A DNA stretch of 64,000 nucleotides from Nephromyces sp. MM_2019. Its lineage: Eukaryota; Apicomplexa; Aconoidasida; Nephromycida. A program made the translations under genes and the position numbers. The notes beneath the pieces are model-generated. The model was not told the origin of the DNA. It did not search any database and worked only from the letters and a program-made list of their open reading frames with translations. Shown piece by piece: positions 1 through 11,581 of the stretch (positions within the stretch are counted from its first letter, which is position 1; each line of letters begins with the position of its first letter). Location: assembly GCA_015657535.1 (NCBI GenBank), contig JADHZB010000555.1, positions 1 to 64,000 on the forward strand, in the 5' to 3' direction.

Positions 1-109
1 ACCCCCACCACCTCACCCCCGTAATCAAACGTTCCCAGCCATTTCCCCGAGCTTCCCAACCAGCCACGCACACCCTCTTCTCTCAATCAATCTAATCCTT
101 TTTCATCAG

Positions 110-3100
110 GTTCTCAATCATGAGATGGTGTGTGTGGAGTCTTATGAAGAGCTAAACATGGAGATGATGGCTCCAAGGCCAGTTTCACCCAATCAAACTT
201 CCCCAGTCATTCATTTCACACACACACCAGGAATCAGCAGTGAAGTAGATGATGAAGAAGACGTTTCGAGCGTGACTATAGTAGCTGCATCAGGGGATCT
301 CCTGCCTGGAGAGATTCCACTGTATGAACCTGTCGATGATTTCCCACTTGAAGATGATGCTGATGATCTAGTGGATGAGCTAATCCTTCCAGATAGTGCG
401 AGATTGAGTGACGAGGATGAGGATTTCTTCACTTCAAAGCATCAACCCACACAGGAAGGGGAAGGGGCTAATCCCCCCCCAATGCCTTTAAACACCCCCG
501 ACCCAGTCTCGGAGGAGGGAGGCTTTAGACTAATGTATCCATCTGCTAGTAATAGTAGTAGTAGTACGTACTTTAGCTCTGTTAATCCCCCCCCTTTGGC
601 GACTTCGTCATCCTCAGTAGTGTCTACCCCCCCAGTTGCTCCTTCCTCACAAGAAGGGGGGGGTCGAGTTCACATCTTGGCTCAGCAGCCAGCCTCCTCA
701 ACCTCTCCTCCTCCTTCAGGAGGCGTTAGCTATCCTCTAGAAGGGGGTGGTGGTGGGGGGGGGGTAGAGACCCATAGCACATCCTTGAGCGGCGTCTCTA
801 GGGGGGTGGAGGAAGAAAATTACGGTGAGGGAAGCTTCAGGCAGAGAGAAGAGAGAGAGGGTTTTGGCAGCGGATCTGCAATGAAGCCGAGAAACAGGGA
901 TAACAGTGAAGATACCATCAAGGACACACACAAAAGCAGCTACGCCCTGGCATCTAGCATGAGACATTCTTCCCCTCCCTTTTCTGAGCACGAGTATGTT
1001 GTGAAGGATGAGGAAAAGGTGGCAGATAAGATGGCCGGAGTTAGTATGCTTAGTCATCATCATGGCAACCAACCAAAGCTTTCTCTATCTAGTAACCCCA
1101 TGCGGAACCCTGGTAATACAAGCGGCTCTTCCAGCCTTTCTTACTCTAGTAATAGCCTCTTACAAAACACTCAAGCTGGATCGACAGCTTTCGATCGTGG
1201 AGTAGGCTTTGAAGCTGCAGTTTTGGATGATAACATGCATCGTGACTATGATGCTGGAAGGCAGTTGAGCGGCCTAGTTATGAGCTCTGTAGGGGAAGAG
1301 AAGGAGAGAAGTGATGCCGTCGTTTCCAACCTTTCTGGTAGGGAAGTTGAGGGATGTTTGAGATTCTCATCTTCAAAGGATAGAATATTTAGGGAAGTTG
1401 ATGGTGGAGTTAATGCATATCATAAGCAGCATGGAGGGGGGCAAGGAGGTGGTGGGGTGGTACGTAGCGTTCAATTTGAAGATGAAGCAGGTGGAAGGAA
1501 ATCTTCTCAGATTCCTCATAGTAGTAACGTAAGGTACTCGGACAGTGTGGGGTTTGCTGATGATTCTTCAGAGTCAAGCTGCACGCACTTCAGGCCTGAT
1601 AGAGTGGAGGAGGAGACATCTATGAAGGATTGGAGGATGTATTCAGGGGTAAGCGGAGGGATTGGTAGTATGTATGTGTGTAGGTTGGTGGGGGTGGGGG
1701 TTCAGGCGTGGTGTGTATATGGTAGTGGAAGTGACTTTGTTGGGGCTGGTGTGCGTGCGTATGTGTGGTAGTGTGTGTGTGTGTGTGTGTATGTATGTGA
1801 TAGGGGCTATATGGGACTTTTCGTCTTCTGGGGGGGTTGTGGTTGGTGGGTTGGTGTGTTTGGGGGTGGGTTGGTGTGTATTGGTATGTTGATAGTGCGT
1901 GTGTTTTGGTACGTTGTCTTGCTGCTAGGCATGTGGGCAGTCTTTTTTTAGCCTGTTGATAGCATGCGTGTGTTGGTAGTGTGCTGATATTATGTATGTG
2001 TTAGTAGCCTGTTGATAGCATGTGTGTGTCGGTAAAATTTTTCTCCACATGTTGATAAGCCAAAGTTATTGTAAGTACGTGTGTGTGAAGATGCCAAGCA
2101 TTTTGCTCTTTTAATCGCCCAAGTGAAGATATTACAGGCAACTCTTTGGGTGTCGAATATCACACTTGATTCGTGTTATAAAGACCGTTTGATGTGTGTT
2201 TGTGTGCTTAGTATAAAATATTGTGGAAAATTCTTTTTCTTATCCTCTCTACACATTCCATTATTTTCAGTAAGTCTTCTCCCTCCCTCCTATTAGCCTT
2301 ATTCTTCTAAAGAGCCTGTTTCTGTGTGGTTCCTCGCATATTTCTTCTTTCTCTACTTCTTCTTTTATCTTTTTTGCTTTTTTTCTTATATTTTGCAGGG
2401 ATTTGAGCCTCAGAATACTCTTCCTAATGTGGAAGGAATGAAAAATCTTTCGCGAGAGTATGCTCGTGCTGCTCCTCACTTGGCTACTACCAGCAGCACT
2501 TCATCCAGAGATGGTGTGTGTGCTTCAATGTCTGCTTAGTTATGAAAAGAGAAGTAGTGTGCGTATTCATCGGTTTATCTATGTTTTTTTTTGTTTTGCC
2601 TGTCAATGTGTCTGTGGATCTGTGTGTGCATGTATATATGTGTGTGTGAAAGTATGCATTCACCTCTTTTTTTATCTGCTTGTCTATATGTGTAGGTTTG
2701 CATATTCTTCTGAATATCTACCTGCCTCTTTCTCCTGCTTTCTATTTTCCACCTATGCACCATTGTGTATACTTACCTTTCCATGGTGTTTTCTGTCTCT
2801 TTCTTTCTCTTTGTATTTCTCCACTTCTTCTTTGTGCTTCCTCAATATCTGTCTTTCTCCCCTCTATTCCACAAAACCCCCCGCTACTCTCCACGCACAC
2901 ATAGACACAGCTTTCCTCCTCGCCTACAACTTTGCACACTCTTCAAACTCGCTCTACCACGACACACACACACACACCTGCCCCTTCTCTATCTTCAGGT
3001 CAGCTAGAGACTCACCCCCTAATGTTAACCCTCTTCAACTTGCTAGTCGACTCGCTGCGATTGTACGGCGATGCCTTAGCGACGAATTCCCACGTTTCCC

Positions 3101-6100
3101 TCAAATTTGACTGTGCGAGTGCAGCGTTTATCCCCTCTTACGGTGTGCTACCTCCTCCTTTAACTCCATGTTTCAAGAGTAAAAATTGGAGATTTTCTCT
3201 GCAGTTTTTCTGTGAGCTTTTTCCCATATTTAGCTACTCATTGCAGGATGAAGATGAGCTGGTTAGCTCGGTCAAGCTCTCTATATCAAAGTGTAGTCTT
3301 CTAATGAGTGAAGGAAGGGCTGGAGCAGTGGCTGAACGCCTAGAAAATCGTCAACAGGGTAGTTTTGATGAAAATTTTGCTGCCAGAGGTTCCACTGTTC
3401 CTCTTTCTTCTTCTTCTTCTTCTCTAAAAGGAGGAAAAGAAGCTGCTCTCTTAAGAGGTAAGGGAGAGGGGCTGGAAGATCTCAACTGCGATAGGATGAA
3501 TGCTGGAGAATACGAGTTTTCATCTTCAAAGGTTGGCCAGATGATGGGGAATGTAGGGGAAAGTCAAGATCCGCTGAGTTTATTTACCAAAAAGGTGGAT
3601 TTCTTGGGTGAATTGAAGAAGGGGGAGATTAGTTCGGATGGTAGCAAATACGAAGATCTTGTGATGAGCTTGGAAGAGTTTATATGGCGCTGCTCAGGAG
3701 ATCATTTGGTATGTTTTGGAGGGGGTGGGGGGGTGGGATTGTTGGATTGTTTTGGGGAGGGGCATTTGTGGGAGGTGCGGAGTGTGCTGTGCGGTTTTGA
3801 GGCTTGTGGAAGAATATTTGATGCTTTGTGTGTGTGTATGTGTGTCGGTGCTCTTGTTTTCGTGTTGTGTGCATGCCTTTACACTTGTGTGTGTGTGTGT
3901 TTGAATTCTGACACCTTTGATTATGATTTTGGCTGCTTGTCTACTGCTTTTTTAAAGAGGTTTTACGTTTATATAAGCCTCTTGCTACCTTTTATGCCCG
4001 ACAGCTGCATCCCTTCTTTGTATGAGTTATGTGCCTTGTCTCTTTGCTTTTGACTTGTAGGGAGGCTACGATGATAGCCATGCATCCCAAGAGTTTGCGA
4101 AGCGTTTGATGAAGAATCCGATGAGTAATGAGAATGATGAAATGTTAGCTAAGGAATCTTCAAGGTAATTCTAGTTGGAGTCTATAGTATACAGTGTGAC
4201 AATCGCATGTTAGAGCTTCTGTTTAACTGGCCCTTAGTGGATTTTTATGATATTGGCTTACTTGCTTGTGGGTTTTGGTGTGTGCGTATGTGGTGTATGT
4301 ATTTGTTTTTTTATGTGTAGACGTGTGTGTATGCTTGTGTGTTTATGTGTGTGCATGGCTGTGTGAGTCGCTCTATCTGCGCAATTTTGTGTGTGCACCT
4401 CTGCATGTGCACCTCTGTCTAACTCTACACTTCTACCTTTGTGTGTGTGTGTGTGTGTGGCAAAGCTTGTCTCTTTTGAGGTATTAAACTGCCATCCCCC
4501 CCACCTGCCATTCAATTTAATGCTGTATTTTATGACCTCCCCTTCGATAATTGCATCTTCGCTACTCTCCCCACCAAAATGAAGGCTTTTGATGTTCAGA
4601 CTTTACAAATTCCCCCTTTTTTTTCGTTATTTTCCTCCTCTTGTACTCTTCTCGAATTTGTTCAATTCCACCCTCCAGCTAATCATCATGAAGCTTACCT
4701 GCTTCACGTCTTCCCTTCAAGTCTTCGCCTTTGAGCTTAATGTTTCCAGTTTTGACCATCTAAAAACCAAATTCTTTTGCTTTCTACAGGCGAACTATCT
4801 CTCATCGTCATCGCATCTCCTCTGAGTTTACTATCGAAGAAGAAGGAATGATGGAGGGATTCCCTGCAGTTTTATCAGTTTCACCTTCTAATGAAGGGTG
4901 GGAAAAGTATGTTAATTCCTCTAGGATGCTTGAAAAGTATGATCCTTCTCTGATGCTGCTAAACGCTGCGAAACAGAACGAACAATCCTCTTCTTTGATG
5001 GGGGATTCTCCACTTTTACACCTCCCATCTGATGATATTGTGATGCCTCATCAAGATTATCAGCACATTTTTCACGGTAGGGGAAGCAACGATATGATGA
5101 TTTCATCTCAGAGAATCCAACACACGCAACAGGATTCCATGAGAAGTTTCGCCTTGTCTCAGTATCCCCTGTCAGATGTTCACGGATTACCTCTTTATGA
5201 AGAGGGAAAAGAAACTCTTTTTTCTCCTCTAGATACTAGGAGTGATTCTCCAAAGGATTCTTCGGCCATGCCTTATATCGTTTCTGAGCACGCTTGCACT
5301 TACTATCATCATCTTGAAACTACTGCAGTGCATGGTCGAACAGGAGGAAGAGAATCATCAAACGGTGGAGTTGGCGGATACTCTTATTCTAATCCCTCCT
5401 CTCGTCTTCAGCAGCACCCCTGCTTCACCCAAACTTCGGCGGATAACTGTGTGATGTCTAGCCATAGAAATCTCTACTCTTCTTCTTCTTCTTCCCCTCT
5501 TCCTGGGAACTCCAACATGGTTCCACCCTTTAGCGAAGACCTATCCCAAAACCAGTACATACTACCCCCTAATCCTCAGGTTAACATGCCCCCCATCAGT
5601 GGTGGCCCAGGCACACTAGCAGCATCAACTCTCTTCAGTGAAGGGCCCATAATGTCATCTTCAACCCCCCCCAGGGGGGGACGAAATGCTTCGTTCGCAT
5701 ACCCCTATCCTAAGCCGGATAATGATTATGGTGGAACCAGCGGTTCTGGTACTGCCCTTGCTAGTGAGGGCCAGCAGCAGTTCCTAGGCGAAGTCTCCGA
5801 GGGGGGTAGAGGGAGTATAAATATGAACATTTCTCATCATCTTCAACGTCCTCATCGTTTTCTTCAGCAGCATAAATTCCCTCATCCAGCGGGAATAGCA
5901 GCAAATTTCGTCAACTTCAATACCAACGACGGAAGGGGCGGTGGAATTGGTGATCTGCCGTCTTATTGGGATGAGCAAACCCTGGAAGAATCTGAGCTCC
6001 AGCACCCCCCCTCGACTATGTTTGCTGACTCGAACTCCAGCGAAGTTAGTGGTCCAGGATTAAGGTATACAGACAGTAGCAAGTATGGTATGATGGTGAT

Positions 6101-8006
6101 AGTCCCGGCTCCGCCCATAAAAGCACCCCCCTTGCCCTCTGAGCTGCTGCACAACTCTCTCTACAGAGAGAAGTACTTACTCCACCAGACCGGAGTCGGT
6201 CATACATCTTCCTCAAACAATTCATCTTCGTTTCTTCATGGTGGTGGTGCTCCCCTGTTAGAGGGTGGCGAAGGTAAGGGAGGTAGCAGTGATTGTGGTC
6301 CAGAGGTGGTAGGGTCTCCTCCGGTGAGCATGAGGAGGGTTGATAGTCGCCAGCAGCACGGAGGGGGGAATGGCAGCTCTCCTCTTCTTCATTCCATGAT
6401 TGGAATACCTCATTCAGATTCCGCACACACTTCATCCGCTGGTGCTGACGGTGATGGTAGCTCAAACAATGGCCCGGTTATGTTTCAGAAGCAACAGCAG
6501 CAACACTATGGCAATGCCGATATGATAGTGGAGAACATGGGGGGAAATGGATATCCTCCGGTGAGCATGGGGGGGGGGTTTTCTGATAGCGCTGCAGCTG
6601 TCGGTACCGCCTCATCCTTGACGCGAAGCAAGGGTAAGTGGAGCCCTCAGCATCAGCCAATGCGCCTCTCCTCTTCTTCTCTGAACGAAACCGGCATAAT
6701 TAGTAGAAATAATGGCAATTTCGAGAGCAGTGGAGATGTGAGCAATAACATCATCCTTTCTGCTACCCCTACAGCCGCGAGTTCGTCTTATCACTCACCC
6801 CTCATCTACCCCATGAGAGGGCTCGCAAGTAACCCCATCGCCACTCCTTCTGGTAGCCCTGTTCTCTCCGGTTCACACTTTTCTGGAAGTTTTTGCGTTT
6901 CTGGGGGCTCTTCCGCGCTGCAAGCTGATTACACCATGGCTAGAAGGGGGGGGTCAATGATGGCTTCTGCCTCCAAGCAACAGCAAGGGGGGAAGTGTGT
7001 GAATGGCACGTTAAATTCCTCTCCTGGGGTTGTTGTTCCTGCTAGCGGGAATGATGGGCAAAAGACCATTTTCGCCTCCCATCAGCTAAATTCTGGGGGG
7101 GTAACGTTCCATCCTCTTTCGCCTGCTTCCAAGGGGGTTGTTTCTTCAAACGATACTTCAATAGAAAATAGTCGTAGGGTAAATTATAGCAGCTTTAACA
7201 ATTATGCGTCTCCTGTAGAATATCCACCACTCAATTCCCCCGCAAACTACATGAGAGGAGCTGGAGGGGATCGCTCAGATCGCCATTACCCGCTCAATAG
7301 CGGGAATCATGTAAGTAGAGGTGGAAGCGCCCCCTGGAGGTCCTCTACCGAAGTTAGGGTTTCTTCCAGCTTAGGCGACGATTCAGGACGCATGCTCTAT
7401 GGTAGGAGTGGAGGTTTGAGTGTTGGAGGCTTCTCGCAGCGGCCACCTCCAGTTCCTGCATATCCTTTTGCCTCTTCGGGGATGAATAGTAATGCTTCGT
7501 CTGGAGCCTCCTCTGCCATTCAAAACGCTCACCAGCAGCAGCTTATCCATAATGGACGAGGTTTAAATAGAAGGTATCATCAGTATCAATCTTTTGACCC
7601 TTATCGTAGGTCAGATGGCGGTGTTGGTGGCGGTGCACGTAATGGAGGGGTTTCTCAGGAATTGCGGGGTGAAGATGCACATGGTACTGATGGCGCCGGA
7701 AGTGGCATATTTGATCGGCCAAACATCTCTGAAGGAATTAGTGGTAGTAGAAATTTTTCCTCCTCCTCCTGGGATACAGAGACTTCAAAGAAGTTTGGAA
7801 GCAGAAATGCGGAGGAAGATTCTATGGTGGGAGGAGGGGGGGCATTTCTTGGAGACTCTCCCAGGTTTGGGAAGTTTCGAGGATTTTCAGGGATGCTTCA
7901 AGATGGGAGTGCGTTTTCGTCTTCGATGCAGAATTACGGTGACTACGATGGTAGCATGCAGGAAGATCACCGGTCGTCAAAATCGAAGGGCTTCTCGCGG
8001 GGATGA
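110..8006 (+). CDS. Very large Ser/Gly/Asn-rich low-complexity protein, unknown function (5' end uncertain)
   Basis: I do not recognise this protein. The proposed exons are 110-1648, 2399-2513, 2999-about 3141 (or continuous with the next), 3247-3708, 4061-4164 and 4790-8006. Junction phases agree at each well-defined splice site, for example RDG joined to QLETHPLM and ESSR joined to RTISHRHR. The frame is open to the left window edge; a pyrimidine-rich acceptor ends at 109, so the gene probably starts further left, although an ATG lies at 125. The product is about 1,850 aa: an acidic N-terminal patch, long Ser, Gly, Asn and Gln stretches, and one short helical-looking segment near 3.0-3.7 kb (LFNLLVDSLRLYGDAL, then DEDELVSSVKLSISKC). 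No catalytic domain or membrane segment is visible. The coding exons contain many G or C runs of 7-10 bases. The stop is at 8004-8006 and a polyadenylation-like AATAAA lies at 8128. A disordered regulatory or RNA-associated protein is possible but unsupported. Confidence 0.7.
1649..2398 (+). repeat. TG-rich intron 1 of the large unknown gene
   Basis: The intron starts GTAAGC and ends TTTTGCAG. Its first 400 bases are dominated by degenerate TG/GTG repeats, including a pure (TG)n run near 1771-1790, plus degenerate copies of a motif like 'TGTTGATAGCATGTGTGTG'. Its 3' part is a long pyrimidine tract. The other introns of this gene (2514-2998, 3709-4060, 4165-4789) show the same mix of TG runs after the donor and T/C-rich 3' ends. 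Confidence 0.6.
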
Positions 8007-8524
8007 TGCGGGAGGGATTAAATTTAGGCGTGGCAACAATGCAGATTTGGTTATGAGAAGTGCACAAGATTGTAGGATTTGACAAGGAGACAGCAAAATA
8101 CTAGCTGCACTGAATAGTTATATATTGAATAAAAGTATTTTATCCCATGGCGGTTTTTGTGTACATTAGCGGTAATTTTTTGGCATATCTGCATGACTTT
8201 TTTTATAATTAAATTTTACAGTTTGTTTGGTCACTGTACTGCAAGATCAATCGGTTGATGATAACATAGAGAACTTTATTTGCTGTAACTGATAAAGGCT
8301 GATAAAGCAGTTCAAAATTTAAATATCAAATTGCGGAGCAGCAATGCCTTACTGCACGGTGAAATATGTATTAAAGTGCTTTTTGAGGTTCATTTAGAAG
8401 TGTTCTTGCGGATCGAACTTCTCTGAAATTTCCTTTTGCTAGTTCATTTTCCTTTTTGGTCGAATTTTTTTTGCAGTCTGTATGTGGAGGTACCTAATTG
8501 TTTTGTCTTTTGGATTTTTACAAT

Positions 8525-8582
8525 CAGCCGTTACCCCATTAGGTAGCCATTATCCCATTAGACAGCCATTACCCCATTAGGC
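8525..8582. repeat. 19-bp tandem repeat, 3 copies
   Basis: Three near-identical copies of a unit like AGCCATTACCCCATTAGG follow one another directly, with one or two substitutions each. The repeat is non-coding and lies downstream of the large unknown gene. Confidence 0.8.
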
Positions 8583-10324
8583 TTGCATCCCCAAGGCTCA
8601 TGCAGGACTTGCTGTGCACCCATCATCCTGCGCAATAAGATGCCATCATAAATCTGCGGCTGGAAAGATCATGAGAATGGCTTCAATCGCCTGGCGAAAT
8701 CGTTTATTATGCTCTTAAGCATAGAGCTTGCTGAGTAGATATCAGTTAAAGGTAGCTTTCGTTAATTACATGAGATTCGTGGAGTAATCTTAAAAGAGCT
8801 CTGCTTGGGGGAGCATGAAATCTGGATAAGCGGAAAAAGATTTTTATTGGTATATTTTACATAACACGGATATATTCTACCTTGTATTTTGCTAATTATA
8901 AGGAATTTTCTTTTAAAAATATGGGTATACTCATCGTTCAAATCCATAAGCATCTCCAAACTGGGGGGGGGCCAGGATGTTTGACTCAGAAAGCTGCCCA
9001 TGTTCAAGCACATATCTACTGCAGCTTACCATCACAATTCATGATATCTGTAGGCTGAGCAGTAATTTTTGCTAATGTCACTGCAAGATATAAATATGCT
9101 GCCGTCACAAATTCTCCTTTTCTGACTAAAAAAGTTGTTGTGCCTTGCGCATGAAAAGATAAAACCCATAGGATTCACTTGCTTCATATGAGTGCTACTG
9201 CTTCCTTGACAGTTAGCAGAATAAAAACTCATTTTTGTATTCGGTTATATGATAAAGTTTCTTTAGCACTTTCTAATGTAGAGCCTTGCTGCAATACTTC
9301 TGCAGGTGCCGCGATCACCTCTGCTGTACACCATTAGAATTCAGCTATTGAGTACCATGGTTGAGCAATATGATCGAGGATTACTAGAGTTATGCATTAT
9401 AATGGTGGAATACTGCAGTTGAACGATATGATGGGGCAGTACTGCACTTGTGCCAGCGTTCAATAATACTCATGCAGGCAGATTGCAACTTCGTCCACTG
9501 CAAATTCATTGCACTGGCTTAGTAACAGAGACCTTGGTAGGGATAGTTTAAGCCTACAGAACCTAAATTAGCTGTTGAGGAAGTGATAATCTGAGTCCCG
9601 GTTTTGCGGCAATGACAGTTGCTATAGCGGCCCTTTTATCAAACCGTGGCGTTTGTAAAAATGAAGCCCTGCATAGGTATTTCCTTAATGTGCTAAAAAT
9701 ATTATGCTGGGCTGCCGGAAGAAGGAAGTGGTGAAAGCTGTTGGTACAGAGTAACTTTACATGGAGGCGAAAGTGAATGCTTGCGACGGCTTGTACTGGC
9801 TTGCAAATTTTTCAGTAATATGAGTCGTCTAACTTAAATGAGTCACATCAAAGCTCCGATACGATGCTTTTGTGGTAGCTTGCACAAGACTTTTCCAGAT
9901 TCTACACTATGCGTGCGCATAGCAGTAGAATATGGTAGCGCTACAAGTTGTGTAAGTTTCAAACTTATTTTAGACACCAAAGCTGGCGTATTTGTTTGCT
10001 ATTCTACAAATATCATATTCTAGTCCTATATAATCAGCCCCAGCTTTCAAGTATAAATTAAGTTCATTTCATTATAAAATACCAAAATTTCACTTTTTTA
10101 AACTCTAAAATAGCGGGTCGTGGCAGGGAATCTCACTTCGCTACTGCCTCAATATTAAAAACTGATTCTTCATGATCTTATCGTGCCTTGAAAATATTAA
10201 AGACAATTTACAGTGAACGGGTCCCAAGACAGCACTCAAGACATACATCCGCGCATAGCATATCAACAGAGTGGTAGGTGTATGTAGATGGAATCTTGCA
10301 GATATCTGGCTACCTACATTTGCG

Positions 10325-10429
10325 TCTCCACTTCTTACAGGTAGATGGCAATAACAATGTCTCCACTTCTTACAGGTAGCTGGCAGCACTAATGTCTCCA
10401 CTTCTTACAGGTAGCTGGCAGCACTAATG
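10325..10429. repeat. 35-bp tandem repeat, 3 copies
   Basis: Three adjacent 35-bp units start at 10325, 10360 and 10395, each beginning TCTCCACTTCTTACAGGTAG. The last two are identical; the first has a few substitutions. Each unit contains an acceptor-like CTTACAGGTA. The repeat is intergenic. Confidence 0.9.
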
Positions 10430-11581
10430 TCTCCTGCAGCTATCTCTAGTCATAGGGTTCAGCAAGAGGTAATTCCGAACCAATCATATAGCGGGATACA
10501 AGACAGCCGACCACAGTACCTTTGCGCTTCAAGCCAAAAACAATTTACTTGTACGGAATGCTTTCAAAATCATTAAATGTATCCTTCTCATTAACGGTTT
10601 TAAAAAGCATAGCAATTTTTTAATTCGTATTTCATGAGTCAGTGGACGAATTACATATAAGCGCTACAACGAAGAATTCTTCAAAAGCAGATTTAGCAGC
10701 CGCAAGCAAATAGGAAAAATCTATGCACATCGAATAGAGAAAATGTACGCACGTTTCTACTTGCATAGATGCAAATATATTTACTGAAAAAGCTATAATT
10801 GTGGTAAAATAGCTTTCTATAAGAAAATCTCTGTGTAAACGAAGCATATTTCTTTGGTAGGTAATGGTTAAAGCGCAGCTGCCGACTAATAAATTAAAAT
10901 TTCAAAATATTTTTGCAAGTTTTATCTGTTGAGTCCTCTTGTTCATAATTGGATTTAATCGTAGCGCACCGTTGACAAGAAAGAAAATTTTGCGCATCAT
11001 TTTATTAACTTACCGTTGATTCTATGGCCTTTATGGCGAAAAGCGCTGAATCAAGCTTCAATCGCAGAAGCTGCCCAAGTCTTTTCGATTCTAAATTGTA
11101 AAACTGCAAAGTCGTGCAATGCAGAAGCAAAAGAGTTTATGTGAATACTCAAGAGGCATCTCCATTAATCTTGAAGCCTTGCATGCAATTTTTGAGCAAA
11201 TTACCTTAATTTATATGCTTTTCGATTTTTCTAAGTTATAGAAATGCTAGCTGGAATGGTAGTAAACAAATAAGAGAGTAGTCAATTGATTTTCTCAGCT
11301 TTGCTATGCTAACGTGGAAAGCTTGTTATGCCTGTTGTACCAGCTGTCGTACCTTAAAAATATAAACATTTTTCAAGTGTAGCGAGGAGAAATCTGATTT
11401 GCTGCCCGTCGTATTTTTATAAATTTTTTAATCCTTATTCATGAATTGTTGTGCAGTTTCATGCTTCGAGCCTGCAGCGTGATATTCTATGCACTTTTCC
11501 TTCGCACGAAAAACTAAAAGTAAGTGAGGAGTTTTATTGTATGCTTTTAGCTTATATAAATAAGGAACGTACTTCACGAGG

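Larger units (their letters stand above)
8007..11581. other. Intergenic region with two short tandem repeats
   Basis: There is no convincing coding sequence. It begins with the 3' end of the upstream gene (AATAAA at 8128). It contains a 19-bp triplicate repeat (8525-8582), a G8-class run near 8962, and a 35-bp triplicate repeat (10325-10429). The ORFs here are under 90 codons and lack coding character. A TATA-like TATATAAATA sits just upstream of the kinase start, around 11553. Confidence 0.6.

Noticed and set aside
2460..3110. 216-codon + strand frame rich in Cys/Phe
   Set aside because: It covers the TG-rich intron 2; in exon 3 the splice phase from exon 2 (RDG to QLETHPLM) selects a different frame.
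6046..6465. 139-codon - strand frame
   Set aside because: Antisense shadow of the last exon of the large Ser/Gly-rich gene.
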